A stretch of 64,000 nucleotides of DNA from Euglena gracilis. Lineage: Eukaryota > Euglenida > Euglenophyceae > Euglenales. Under the pieces are notes generated by a model. That model was not told the origin of the DNA. It saw nothing but the letters and a program-made list of their open reading frames with translations, and did not search any database. The stretch covers positions 61,998,362 to 62,062,361 of the forward strand of contig CP154956.1 of the NCBI GenBank assembly GCA_039621445.1, given 5' to 3'. The first letter of the stretch is position 1, and each line of letters starts with the position of its first letter. Positions 46,050 to 57,904 of this stretch are shown here, in pieces. A program made the position numbers and the translations under genes.

Positions 46050-46200
46050 TCTCCCTCGGTCGCCGTCCCCCAGCCCCCTGCGGCCATTGCGGTGGCCTGT
46101 GGCGCGGCCTGCGTGGTCCTGGTCGCTGCGGCGGCCCAGCCATCGTCCGCGCTGCACCTCCGGCTGCCAGAGGTCTCCCACCGCCTCCCGACCCAACAGG
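46050..46200 (+). other. Possible upstream coding exon with signal-peptide-like stretch
   Basis: A GC-rich segment after a T-rich tract (46020-46035) and a CAG acceptor reads as a hydrophobic, Ala/Val-rich peptide (AIAVACGAACVVLVAAAAQ) followed by SSALHLRLPE. It lies about 500 bp upstream of the first certain PPOX exon. It could be a 5' exon giving PPOX a signal or transit peptide, or an unrelated open stretch. No start codon or splice link to 46711 was established. Confidence 0.25.
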
Positions 46201-46429
46201 CAGTTTACGTACCGAAGACAATTTCTCCCCCAGAGCGTCATGGCGCACGCCTTTTCCCGAATGGCATACTCCGGAATTAATTAAAATTCTGCACGAGCTG
46301 CCAGGTTGTTCAGCATGAAACTCCCTTGATGTCTTAATTTCGGTCGTTTCGAGTGCCGAGGCCACTGAATCACCAACATCCGAGGAGTCAGGGGATGATG
46401 GATCAGAAGCTGATAACTTATTTTTGGGG

Positions 46430-46500
46430 GGCTTTATATTTGTTCGCCACAGAGGGGGTTTTATATTTGGGGGGGTTTGTATTTGGGGGGGTTTTAGGTG
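46430..46500. repeat. Short word cluster, TTTATATTTGG
   Basis: GGGGCTTTATATTTGTTCG, GGGGTTTTATATTTGGGGG and GGTTTGTATTTGGGGGGG in 70 bp, between the two genes. Confidence 0.7.
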
Positions 46501-46710
46501 GTCGCCTGCAGAATGGCGGCTGTAGATGAACGTAACAGTGCCCACTGATGGTGCTGTAATTTGAACTGCGGTAGACTTCGGGCCGGGAAAAGTTCTGACC
46601 AATTATATTGCTGACCTCCCACGGCGTTGAAGTTTGTTCCGGGTGGTCCGGAGCTGCACCCGATCAAAATACTGGGAGGGTTGTGCATGTAGACACCCTG
46701 CTGGTGGCCG

Positions 46711-48180
46711 ATGGCGCTCTGCCCCCACGTCCCTGCCGTCGTGGACAGCGCTGAGGACGCCGCTCCGGAGGACTACGCCGCCCCGTGGGCCGCGGCCCAG
46801 GACAGCGGCACGGTGCCGGCCGCCCCCGCCGGCCGGGGCCTCGGCGCCGCCGCCCTGGCGGCCGCGGTGCTGGCGGCCTGCGCCTGGGTGATCCGCGCCG
46901 CCGGCCGCCGGGGTCCGCTGCGGTCTGACACACCGTACTTGTCCATGGCTCAGGGCAGCGCCAAGGGGCCCGGGGCAACCGCTGGCAGTTGGGCGTGTTT
47001 GGCCGGGAAACCGCGGGTGGACGTTTTCACACTGATTTTGGCGGAATATTTCGCGCGTTTTTTGCTGGTTTTTTGTGGCACTGGCCTGGCCGGGCCAGCG
47101 TGACCGGGCAGGCCGTGGATGTGGAGGTGGCCGCGCTGGTGGTGGGCAGCGGCATCAGCGGGTCGTGCACCGCGTGGAACCTGCTGAAGAACCAGGGCGT
47201 GGCCAACGTCCTGCTGGTGGAGCGCAACCCCGTGGTGGGCGGCGACCAGGGGACGTCGGCGGCCAGCTGGCCGGAAAATAGGTTGGTGTTCTTTTGGTTC
47301 GGCACTTGGCATTATGATTACTTTTCCATCACCAGGAGTTGGCGTCCAAGCCCGTAACTCCACTTTTTGGAACCCGCACAAGGAAGTCGGATTTGTTGGC
47401 TTGTTGAAGGGGGTGGGGGCAGCCGGTGAGTTACTAAGGCAAGGAATTGTTGGTCGAAACCTGACATCTGATCAAAATCTGAATCCTTGGACGCAACGTG
47501 CTGGTAATGGCAATGGTAATACCCATTGGTTGCATAAAAATCGCTGAAGAAAACTGGTTGTTGGAATGATTTTACAGCTTTTGGAGCAGTGACAGCCTCA
47601 AACAATTTCCTTGACTGCCTCATTTTGCTTTAGTTTGTCCCTTCATTGGTCGAGTGGAGGCAGTGGGAGGAGGTTAAAATGAGGGGTTTCCCCCTCGTCG
47701 TTGGCCGCCAGGATGTCCCCTGCGGGCAACGTCATCTCCCGCACGGACGGCGAGTTCATCTGGGAGGAGGGGCCGAACTCGTTCCAGCCCACCCCGGCTA
47801 TCATGCGGACCGTGTATGAGCTCGGCCTCGTTGATGAGCTCGGCCAGGACTGCCCGCCACCATGCTCTCGTCCCCATAGTCTCTGACTCCCCTGCCTCCT
47901 TTCACCCGGCAAGTCAATGCTAGGGAGTTGTTCTGAGCTTTTCAACGAGAAATGGGGGTAACCACATTCTTGGCAATCCACAATCCCTGGCGTCCCAAAG
48001 GCGATACTCTTGCCAGACCACCCCCTTCCCTGCAGGCAGGGCGGTCTGCATTGCAGCCTTTTTGCTTTTGTTTTTTTCCCCCATTTAAGCCCCCTTTGAG
48101 GACCTCCCCTGGATCCACCCACAGATCCAGTTAGGGCCGACCACGAAGCGAATGGGTTCCCCAAATACACACACACACAC

Positions 48181-48245
<65 letters not shown>

Positions 48246-48539
48246 ACACAACACACACAACACGCACAGCATGCACACACAGCACGCACCACAACACACG
48301 CGCACACACGCAGACACACGCAACACACACAAACACACAACACACACACACACGCACACAACACACACACACACACACGTAACTCACACAACACGCACAC
48401 ACACAACACACACACACACGCAACACACACAGCACGCACACAACACGCACACACACACAACATGCACACAACACACACACAACACAAACACACACAAACA
48501 CACACACACCACCACACACACCACACACACACACACCCC

Positions 48540-48573
<34 letters not shown>

Positions 48574-48614
48574 CGCACACACACCACACACACACCACAC
48601 ACACACACACACAC

Positions 48615-48707
<93 letters not shown>

Positions 48708-48827
48708 ACCACACACACATACACGCAACACACACACACACACGCAACACAACACACAGAACGTACACACAACACACACACAACACACACACACACACAC
48801 ACACACCCACAACACACACACACACAC

Positions 48828-48912
<85 letters not shown>

Positions 48913-51900
48913 CACACACCACACACAAAGCGCTGGGACAGATGGAGACTGCTGGGGGGGGGGCGTTCGCGGCGGGCCGTCCCTGCCCGTGCTGCGGGCC
49001 CAGCCCGAAGCCGGCCAACCTCCACGCCCTGCCCACCAACCTGCCGGGAGACCTGCTGGACTTCAACCTGCTGACGATCCCCGGCACCCAGCGCCCCCCA
49101 GCGTGGGGGGTGGGACGGGGCATGGCCATGTGACCGGGATGTACCCGTCACGTGGCTCGCACGTTATGTTGTCAGTGTGGGAGACAAGTACTTTCCCAGT
49201 GGTGCACCAGACCATACATTTAACCCCTGTGGGACCCCTCCCACCCCCCGGGGGGGATGGGATGGGAGGGTGGGTTTGGGCCGCTCAACCCGGGGGGGGG
49301 GGTCAGCCCAACCGGAGGCTGGTTGGCAGGAAAATTTTAAGTGATTTTGGCCGATTTCAGGTGATTTATGCTGGGTGAGTGGGTGGGTTGGGGGAGTTGT
49401 GGGTGGGTGGGTTTTGGCCCGGGAAAAAGTGCCCCGCCCCCCTCCCCGGGGGTCGCTAAGTAGATCCATGGCCTGGACCGCTGGCATTCCGTCAGCCTGA
49501 ATGCCTGTGCTGAATGTCAGCGGCGGTTGGCAAGGCACAGCTGCCGTCAGCTGCCGTCAGCTGCCAACAGCCATTCAGGCTGGGTGTTGGCCAACGGCGA
49601 ACCCGGTGTTCGGCCGTTGGCAAAACACAGGCAAAACACCCGCCTGGGACGCTGCGGCCAAAATTCGCGCCGCCTTCGGGGCGCTGGGCTTCATCGCGCC
49701 GGCGCCGCCGGCCCCCTACGAGGAGTCCGTCCGGGAGTTTGTGACCCGCCACCTCGGGGAGGAGACGTTCGAGCGGGTCATCGACCCCTTCGTCAGCGGG
49801 GTGTACGCCGGTGACCCTGGCCACCGCTGGCCCTCTGCTCGGCAAGGGCCTGATTTGCCCTCACCCCACAGTGGGTTTGCATTCCCTGTGGTAGTTCTGG
49901 GCAGGTGGGAAAGAAGGAAACCTCCTGAGGTCATGTTCATCGTCACGGTGTCTTGGTGTGGTGTCGATGTGCTCTCCGGAGGTCCAGAGGTGCACGGGAC
50001 CAGCTGGCGATGCGGGCCGCTCTGAAGAAGATCCACCGGCTGGAGGGGCTCGGGGACTTGGGCCCTGGGCTGGTGAGCGGGTGTGCCGGTGGGGGTTCTA
50101 TGTCTGTGTGTGTGTGTGTGTGCATGTGGGTTTGGGTGATGTGGTGTTTCTCCCATTTTTTTTTGCATTTGCTGGGGAAGTGACACCGAATTACTGATAG
50201 CCTGGTGCGGGAAAGGCACCCTTCTGGACAACTATTCGGAGGATTTCATTTGTAGTTACCTCTGTCTGTGTCGTTGAAGGCCCCAGCAGGGGGGAACGCA
50301 AAAGTGTTGCTGTTTTTTTGTGTGTTTTTCAATTTCAGATATTTGTTTTTTGTTTGGTTTTTTGTTTTTGCCGTTTTTTTTTCCTTTTCTTTCCAGCGAT
50401 TTTCGTTTTCTCTGTGAAAATTCTTCTGGACTTTAAAAAATTCGACTTTTGGGGCTCAATTTTTCCCCAGACCAAATTTTGTGCATTTTTTTGTGTTTTT
50501 GGATTTTTTTTTTGTCAACAGGTTTGAACATTTTTGAACCATGATGTTCCTAAACAAAAAATATACGCCAAAACATAGTTCCTTAAAAAATGCATTTTTT
50601 TTGCTAAATTTGTATTTTTTTTGCAAAAATTTGCATTGCTTGTTGATTTGTGTTGCTTTTATGTCCTTTTTTTTGGTGGAAGAAAAATATGCACCATGTC
50701 GAAAAACAGGTAATGTTCCGCCTGCAGGGCCATCAACCGGTTCAAGGAGGTGGCGAAGGAGAAGCGGGAGAACCCGGCCGACCCGGCGTGGCCCACGTAC
50801 AGGGGCGGGCAGCTCGGCTCCTTCCGCAAGGGGCTGCAGACGCTGCCCAACGCCGTGGCCCAGCGGCTCGGGGCGGACCGCGTCAAGACGTCGTGGGCGC
50901 TGCGGCGGCCAGGGGGCGTGGCCTGTGGCCTCCGCCCCTGTGTGCTGCTTCGGACAGCAGAACTTGTTGGAGTTTTGAATGAATTATTTTGCTCATTGCC
51001 TGTGTTTTTGCGGAAGGTTGTATCATTTTTGTCTGCTGAAGCTGGGACCAGCCTGAGACAGCGGGCTCGACCGAAAAATTTTGAAAGTACCGAAAGAATT
51101 TGCATTTTTGAGTGGATTTTGAGTTTTCACCTCAAAATTTGGCTGAGAAATACAACTCAGGCGCTGCCTACCCCAGAGTACGCTACAGGTTCCCTGGCGA
51201 GCATAAGAATTGTGGTGGCAGCCACACAACAATGTAGACCTGTAAACCTGTAAATTGACTGCCATAACTCCCGTTTTAGGCATCTGTTGGCCCATTTCGT
51301 TTGCCCCCCCCCCCCCCGTGAGGAAACTCGGAAACTTTCAGGGTCCTTGGAGTCCATTGATCTGATATCACAGGAGGTTGTTAGGGTCCCAGGTATTGCC
51401 CGACCTTTCGGGTGGCATCTTCGGGGGGGGGGGCTGGCTACCACCCTGCTCCCTTTTTCCCACTGATGCACACCCCTGCGGACAGCTGGAGAGGGATGGG
51501 CCGGGCTTCCGCGCGACGTTCGACACGCCGGAGGGGCCGAAGGTGGTGCGCGCCAAGTCGGTCTCCGTCACCGCCCCGACGCGGGTGGCCGCGGAGGTGT
51601 GCGCTGGGCTGGTGCCTGCCGCCAGTGACCTGGCCAGAGCGGCCATGGCGTTGGCCTCACCACAGGAGTGAAAGTTTTCCCCTCCCCCATGTCCAGACCG
51701 AACCCCATGTGACATTTTGCCACATGGGGTTCAGTCAGCCGGCCAGTCAGAACGGTCCCCTACATTTTGGCTGCAGCTCCATCCATTACATCCCAGGTCC
51801 ATTTGGCTTGAATGAATTGCTGTTTTGGGTTACTTTGCACTCGTCCATCTCCGGCTCATTTGCGGTGAGAATCGGAGGGGCGTCCCTCCCGCCTGGTGGC

Positions 51901-53265
51901 TCTGGGCCCGGCCAAGGTGTACTCGCCCCCGGTGGCGTCCGTCACGATTGCGTACCGCAAGGAGTGGTTCAAGGCCCTGCCGGGGGCCCAGCCGGGCAAG
52001 CCACTGGTGGGCTTCGGGCACCTGCTGCCGCGGTCGATGGGGGTGCGCTCCCTCGGCACCATCTGGTCGTCCTCCCTCTTCCCTGGGCGCGCCCCCGAGG
52101 GCTGGGAGCTGCTGCTGACGTACATCGGAGGTGTGCGGCCGATGTAAACCGACCCACGCGGCGCACGCGTCGTGTGAGGTCGGAGGGCAAGAGGGCGAGG
52201 ACTGTGCACGGTCCATATGGACACCCCTTGATGTGTGGCCTCTGTCAGGTGCTCGGGACAAGGGCATTGCGGAGATGTCTGTGGAGGAGATTGTGAAGCA
52301 GGTGGATGCCGACAACCACAAGACTCAGGGGACGTAAACTGCCGGCATCCTTCAGTTCACTTCCATCTCCACACCACCATGGCTGGGTTTCGATTCTTAA
52401 CATGTTTCTATGGCTGGCTCTCCATCCAAACTTTTGAGCTTGCTTGTTTCACTTCAGGTGAGAAATGGCTGCGAAGTTTGAATTTTTTTGCCCTCGATTA
52501 GAACCCCCCCCCCCGGGTATTCAGCCTACCAAATAACAGCCCCCTGCCAACAGCATATTTGACCGAAAATCTGCAAAAAAAGAGGCTTCCTGTCTGAAAT
52601 TGGGGTTTTTGGTAATTTTTTTTGCAGGGAAGATTTTTGCCTCCCCGGCGCTTTGTGCCGTCGGGGAGGTCTTAATTTTTGGGGGGTTCTTGTTTTTTTT
52701 GGATTTTTGCTGAATAGGTCCAGGGTGGACTTATTTTGGGGGGGTCTTTGGGGGGTCTTATTTGGGGGGTTAAATAGTGATAAAATTTGAAGAAATGGCA
52801 TGAGCAGGTGACGGAGGGAAATACGTTTGAGTCTAGTTTGGAACTGAGCTCATTCCTTTCAACACATCTCAAGAAGGCGCATTTTTTACTTTCGATTTTT
52901 GAAGTCCATCTGAGCCCCAGATCAGCCATTTGCCTGCCCTTTGCACCCGAAAAGCGTGAAGGTTTTTTTCCCACAAAGGGAACAACGCGAGTCCGGTCGG
53001 CAGTTTGCGCCGCCTGAGGCGGATCCTGCTCAAGCCGGACGCCCCTGCCGGGAAGCTGCTCGGGTGCCGCGTGTGGCAGACCGCCATCCCGCAGTACTGC
53101 CGCGGCCACCTCGACATCCTCGCCGCCCTGGAACGGGACGAGGCGAAGGTCCCCGGCCTGTTCCTCGGGGGCAACTACCGCACCGGCGTGGCGTTTGGCG
53201 ACTGCGTGCAGTTCGGCCTGGACGAGGCGGCCAAGATCGGGGCGTTCCTTGCCACGGCAAAGTAA
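46711..53265 (+). CDS. PPOX: Protoporphyrinogen oxidase, plant/algal type, about 11 exons
   Basis: Oxidises protoporphyrinogen IX to protoporphyrin IX with FAD, the last step shared by heme and chlorophyll synthesis. Supported exons: 46711-46887, 47112-47254, 47712-~47860, ~48942-49083, 49631-49810, 49990-50080, 50728-50917, 51486-~51615, ~51870-52130, 52249-52333, 53004-53265 (TAA). Visible signatures in order: dinucleotide-binding [108 protein letters not shown]. These match plant PPOX far better than the animal enzyme. Most junctions are GT-AG with matching phase. The 49083/49631 junction fits only a GC-AG intron. Ends 47860/48942 and 51615/51870 are not resolved. The first ATG follows an in-frame stop, and a hydrophobic Ala-rich stretch precedes the FAD motif. 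Further 5' exons are possible. Identity is very secure; exact boundaries are less so. Confidence 0.93.
48160..48930. repeat. CA/TG microsatellite in a PPOX intron
   Basis: About 770 bp of (CA)n with CG, AACA and CCCA interruptions, ending just before the exon near 48942. It produces long His/Thr or Cys/Val frames that are not genes. The splice acceptor must be read through it. Confidence 0.97.
52505..52775. mobile_element. Word element fragment in a PPOX intron, word TCTTATTTGGG
   Basis: AACCCCCCCCCCCC at the left, GGGGGGTTAAAT at the right, GGCGCTTTGTGCCGTC hairpin, and GGTCTTAATTTTTGG / GGTCTTATTTGGGG words; spacer TTTTTGGATTTTTGCTGAAT matches 13605. Lies in the intron 52334-53003. Confidence 0.7.
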
Positions 53266-54204
53266 TTGGAATTACATACCAAGCACACACACGCACATAC
53301 ACACATGTCCATGCACGCGGACCGGAGCGAATGCTCTTGTTGGGTTGCAGATGCGTAAGTCACTCAACCCCTGCTCAACCCCTGCTGGCCAACCCGTGGG
53401 CGAACATTTACATCTTTCATATCAGGCTTATTTTTATTGTTTTCTGGCAGTGCGGTGCTCCTGGAATTTCTCCCAGCCATTTTGTTTGCCTTTTTTTCTC
53501 ATTTGCCAAGTTTGGGGTTTTTGTGGAGTGTGGAATGGAGGGGAGGAGTGCCTGAAGATGGATGGGAAGTGCAGGGGGGGGGGATGCAAGTCTGAAACCT
53601 TTCCTTTTGCATTTTTTTTTGCATTTGGTTGTTTTTGCTGAAAATGTTTTTTTGCCGTTTCTTTACGTTTCTTTGCATCTTATTATTCTCGCTTATTTGC
53701 ATCTTATTGTTCGCGCAAAATTGGGTAATCCATATTTTGGGGTGCGCTCCCTGAAGCGTGAAGGATTTCGGAAAGTTTTTGGGAGCCAACATTTTTCTAA
53801 AAAAAATGGCCGACCTTTTTTGGGGGGGGGTTTATGAGGAACGGGGGGGGGTAAGTTGGGCAAGCGGGCTCCGCGCTTGGCCTTGGCTGCTTCGCCGGCC
53901 ACGTTTCGACCACTCCGGGGCAGACCGAGAGGGGGGAATCGCACTCCCTCGAGGAAGACCGACAAGGGAGGAAGGGACACCGAGGGCGAAGCACAAAGAG
54001 TTTTGGCTGCCATAGCCACGCTTGAAAACAGGGTGTGTTTTAGATTGTTGGCCCCAATGGCCTTGGCTCCAATGGCCGTTGTGGCCTTCTGGCTGTGGTC
54101 GTGGCCATCACTGTGGGGGGTTTGGGCTGCGGAAGTTTCTTTTTTGCGGAAGGGGCTGCCACAGTGCGCCACGGGCGACCCGCGTCGTCAGGTTGTCTGC
54201 GGGA

Positions 54205-54205
<1 letters not shown>

Positions 54206-54232
<27 letters not shown>
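54206..54232. repeat. CTG trinucleotide run
   Basis: (CTG)8-9. No gene could be tied to it; 53266-54400 otherwise shows no recognised exon. Confidence 0.9.
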
Positions 54233-54236
<4 letters not shown>

Positions 54237-54439
54237 CTCTTGAAGGTCCCCAGCTCTGTGCTTCTTTGAAGTTGCCTCTGTCACTGAACTCCTTCAAAAA
54301 ATTAAGCAAGTTTTGATTTGAGGTGATACAGAGCGTGTCTTTCTGGAGAAATTGAATTCATGGAATGTCCTCTTCTTCTGTCGGTTGATAAGGTATTTGA
54401 TGCTCCTTTCTTCTGGTTGTCGAAGGGAAAAAAAATTAG

Positions 54440-54960
54440 GAGTCAGCCAACTCCGGCGAAAAAAGGCACTAAGCGGGAACCCCTAACCCAGCGCAGCGAC
54501 CGGTCACACAACACCGCCGGCAAACAAGGCATGGCGTCACAGGGGCAAAGTGCGGAGCCCGAGGTGTCGGGGCAAAGAGGGTTCAAAACGCCAAGTGAGG
54601 CCAGGCCGCGTTTGGTCTCGCTTCATGGCGTCACCCGGGGGTAAGGCGGAGCCAAAGATGTCGCGACGGTGGCCCACAGAGTATGCACAGTGACTGTGGC
54701 CTGCTGCTCTTTCTTCCCTGCTCGGGGCCTCCTCACTGTCTACCAGGGCCCGTGGCCGTCACTTTGGGAATTGCGGGCTCCGAAATCTCTTTAAGTGGGC
54801 GACCATTTGTCTCGACAGCTCGGGCTCCGCACTTTGCCCTTGCGAGGCCGCATGTTGTTCACTGGCGGTGCTGCTTGGATGTTGTCGGCGCGTTGGGTTA
54901 GGAGTCCCTGCGCGGTGCCCTGTCGCCGGAGTTGGCCGACTCCAAATCTTGCGTTTCGAA
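54440..54960. mobile_element. Inverted-repeat element
   Basis: GAGTCAGCCAACTCCGGCGA at 54441 pairs with GCCGGAGTTGGCCGACTCC at 54926. Homology continues inward (CCTAACCCA, GGGCAAAGTGCGGAGCCCGA) for about 200 bp per arm with ~15-20% mismatch. The spacer is about 110 bp. Confidence 0.75.
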
Positions 54961-55185
54961 AAGGAGGATGACAGTAAACTCTCAAGAACACAAATTACAG
55001 CGAAGGAATTAATAAGGAATCAAATTTCGTGAAGTTTCGGAACGTGAAGGAACGTGTTGCCAAAAAGAATGATCACACTTGCTCCACACTTTGGCTCGAT
55101 GGGGCCTGCGTTTTCTTGCTGGCTATTGTTCCTTGGTTTTCTTGCCTCGCGCCTTCTCCAAACCGTTTTTTGCACCGGCAGTTTG

Positions 55186-55850
55186 TGCGCGGTCCGAGGG
55201 CACCCGCCCCAAGGAGGCCCAAAGGGGCCACGAAGGGCCGCGAGGGGGCTCCAAGGCCCCCAAGGGCCTTTTGAGGCCCCACTGGCCCCCAAGGGGGCCC
55301 CACAGCCCATTTTGATCATGGCAAGGGAAGGTGAAGGAGAGAGGGAAGGTTGAGGGGGCCAACAGGCAACCCCCAAGGGGATGCGCAAGCCCTCCCGGGC
55401 TGTGCGCAAGCAAGCGCACCCCCTTGGTGGGCTCCAGGATGGCGCATTAAGAATTGCGCAAAATATACCAAGTACCCCCCCCCCCAGCTGTAGCCCCCCC
55501 CAATTGTACATTTTCTGCGCAGGGCTCTGTTCACTCTGTCTTATATTGGCATTTGCATTCAATTGTGCATTCCAAAGTCCAAATCAAGGAAACAACAAAT
55601 TGAAAATCAGTTAAATTGTGACACAAAGAAGCTCCAAAAGTATGTCATTTTACAATCATTCCACATCTCCATCTACCTCACCAACACCCACCCCTACCAT
55701 ACTTTTACACCAAGGGGAAAACCCACACCAGGTGGGCCCGATGTGCTCAAATTCAACGATCCCACGCAGGTTGCGCCACCAGGGGTCCCTTCACAGGGAC
55801 CTCAGGAGGGCAACCCCTACAAGTTGGCTTTGACGTGGCCCTGCTAAAAA
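55186..55850 (+). mobile_element. Retroelement 5' end, plus orientation, inverted partner of 59890-60602
   Basis: Same order as the minus copy: GGCC-rich block, C run, leader with ACATTTTCTGCGCAGGGCTC, then an ATG near 55642 (MSFYNHSTSPSTSPTPTP) and VAPPGVPSQGPQEG, now in a different frame from the ATG. At least one frameshift is therefore present. Together with the minus copy it forms large inverted arms around 4 kb. Confidence 0.6.
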
Positions 55851-55949
55851 AGGCAAGCTATTACAAGTTTTAACAGACAAGGCAAGCGCAACAATAAGAC
55901 AACACCCACATTTTGTGAAGATTGGAAGCCATCAAACTACCAATTCAAG

Positions 55950-56640
55950 ATGGAAGTGGGCAACAACCTGGTCGCCAAGCTGACAGAGGACGGAGCTCTC
56001 TTCGAAACATCGTGGGCCGAGCTCACCTTCAACTTGGATCAACTAAGAATGCAGGGGGGAGAAAATGACACAACTGACCAAGTGGCTGACGCTTTGATAC
56101 AATTATTTCAATTTTCCAAGGCCGGGGCCTGTAATGCCTACAGTTCTATTCTTTTGATTCCTGAGTTTGGTGGACTGAGATTCCACACCATGTTAACACC
56201 ATACAAGAGGCTTTGGAACCAAAACTTGGAGCGGTGTGAAAACAAAAAAATCCCACTATTTTTATCGTTACGTTTCTCAATACCAAAATGTAAGGGATTT
56301 AGGCCCAAAGCTGGGGGGCTGGGGGGGACAACCTTGTGGTTCTCGGCCATGTGTCGGTTAAACAGTCAGAATCCCCTCACATCACCGTTGACATTAAAAC
56401 GGGCGGGGGGGGGAGAAGCCACTGGATAACAAGGTGCTGCAGCGGGTGTGACAGAACGTGGAGACAAGCGACTTTTTACCATGTATCTCCTGGTCACTGT
56501 CCTGAACGTACGAATGAACGTATCATCTTTACTAACATTAGCTTGAAAGTTTTGAAGCAGGGGCATTACACCTATGTGTCAATTTGTAAACCGCTTGGTT
56601 TACGTTTGTTTGCAATGATTTTCGTGTTACGCTTCCAGTG
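55950..56640 (+). pseudogene. Gag-like or unknown retroelement ORF remnant
   Basis: An open stretch after the retroelement 5' end begins MEVGNNLVAKLTEDGAL and keeps a helical, protein-like composition to about 56220. It then degrades; a second stretch near 56520-56600 (IIFTNISLKVLKQG) is in another frame. Position suggests gag or capsid, but no CCHC knuckle or known capsid motif is seen. The end merges with the satellite block at 56640. Confidence 0.35.
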
Positions 56641-57125
56641 TCCCAAACACAAAAAAAGGCCAAAAACGGGGGGCCGAGGGGTCAAAAAAAAGACCTTTTC
56701 GGCTGAAAAATGATTCTGGGTCCGGGAGGCCAAAAAAACCTGGGTTTGGGTAAATTTTTTTGACCTTTTTCGAGTTTTTTTTTAACCAAAAATGACCCAA
56801 AGTCCATTGGTTCCGGTCCAAAAACGGGGGGTTTGGGGTCGAAAAACGGTCCCTTTCGACTCGAAAACACCTTTTTCGGGTCCGGGAGGCCAAAAAACAT
56901 GGTGTGGGCAAATTTTTTTGATTTTTTTTTGATGTTTTTGCCCGAAAACGGCTAGGTCGGAAGTCTGAACTGATGCAAAAAGTACACAAAATGGCCCAAA
57001 TTGGCCAAAAAACGGTCGTATCTCTGGCCAGGCGGGGAGTTGCGAGGAAATCAAAATACGGGTGGATGGGGCCTTCCAAGGACTTCAAATTAGGTCTGTG
57101 GACATTCCTTTGATTTTGCGTCATT
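56640..57125. repeat. Inverted satellite units
   Basis: Three satellite units and a leader block related to 10459-11598, on the opposite strand (GGTCCGGGAGGCCAAAAAAC). Confidence 0.8.
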
Positions 57126-57189
57126 TTGGATATCTTTTAAAAAATATTGATTTTTTTGACCTTTTCTTAATAAGCACACCCCCTATCAT

Positions 57190-57600
57190 GACGTCAGGTC
57201 ATGATGGGCATCATTGGTCATGATGCGCCTCACAGGTCATGATGGCCATCAGGGGTCATCATGGCCATCATGGGTCATGATGGGCATCAAGGGTCATGAT
57301 GGGCATCATTGGTCATGATGGGCATCATTGGTCATGATGGGCATCAAGGGTCATGATGGCCATCATGGGTCATGATGGCCGTCGAGGGTCATGATCATGG
57401 GTCATAATGGCCATCATGGGTCATGATGGCCATCACGGGTCATGATGGCCATCATGGGTCATGATAGCCATCATGGGTCATGATGTCCATCATGGGTCAT
57501 GATGGCTATCAGGGGTCATGATGGCCATCATGGGTCATGATGTCCATCATGGGTCGTGATGTCCATCATGGGTCATGATGGCCATCATGGGCCTGTGGGG
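57190..57600. repeat. ~18 bp minisatellite, inverted type
   Basis: GGTCATGATGGCCATCAT units, about 22 copies, matching the other strand of 11599-12375. It resumes at 57840-57905 after the insertion 57600-57835. Confidence 0.95.
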
Positions 57601-57835
57601 ATCGCCGCATTGGTCCTGGGGACTCAGGAGGCTGCCTGGCGGGAGACCGGTGAACCGCGAGGTGAGGACCTCCTTTGTCCCCACCGGTAGTCTGGAGGCA
57701 TGACGCTAGCCGAGGAACCGGGAGGTCGTGGGTTCGATTCCCTGGGCGGAAATTGGCGTCCGGCCCGGGACGGTGAGAGGCACCGGCCCCTCCAGGGGCA
57801 TCGAACACGAGCCGTAAAACAAAAGAGCCCACAGG
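57600..57835 (+). mobile_element. tRNA-derived SINE-like insertion
   Basis: Contains GACGCTAGCCGAGGAACCGG followed by GGTCGTGGGTTCGATTCCC, a full RNA polymerase III B box (GGTTCGATTCC) preceded by tRNA-like sequence. A convincing A box and cloverleaf are missing, so it is not a tRNA gene. It interrupts a minisatellite. No poly(A) tail stands out beyond AAAACAAAAG near 57815. Confidence 0.55.
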
Positions 57836-57904
57836 CCTTAATGGCCACCCTGACCAATGATGCCCATCATGACCCGGCATCTTGGGTCATGATGGCCATG
57901 ATGG

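Noticed and set aside
48152-49133. Very long Cys/Val and His/Thr open frames on both strands
   Set aside because: They are translations of the CA repeat in a PPOX intron.
57566-57880. Minus-strand frame with GNRTHDLPV / RESNPRPPG
   Set aside because: These peptides are typical translations of a pol III B box, not a protein gene.
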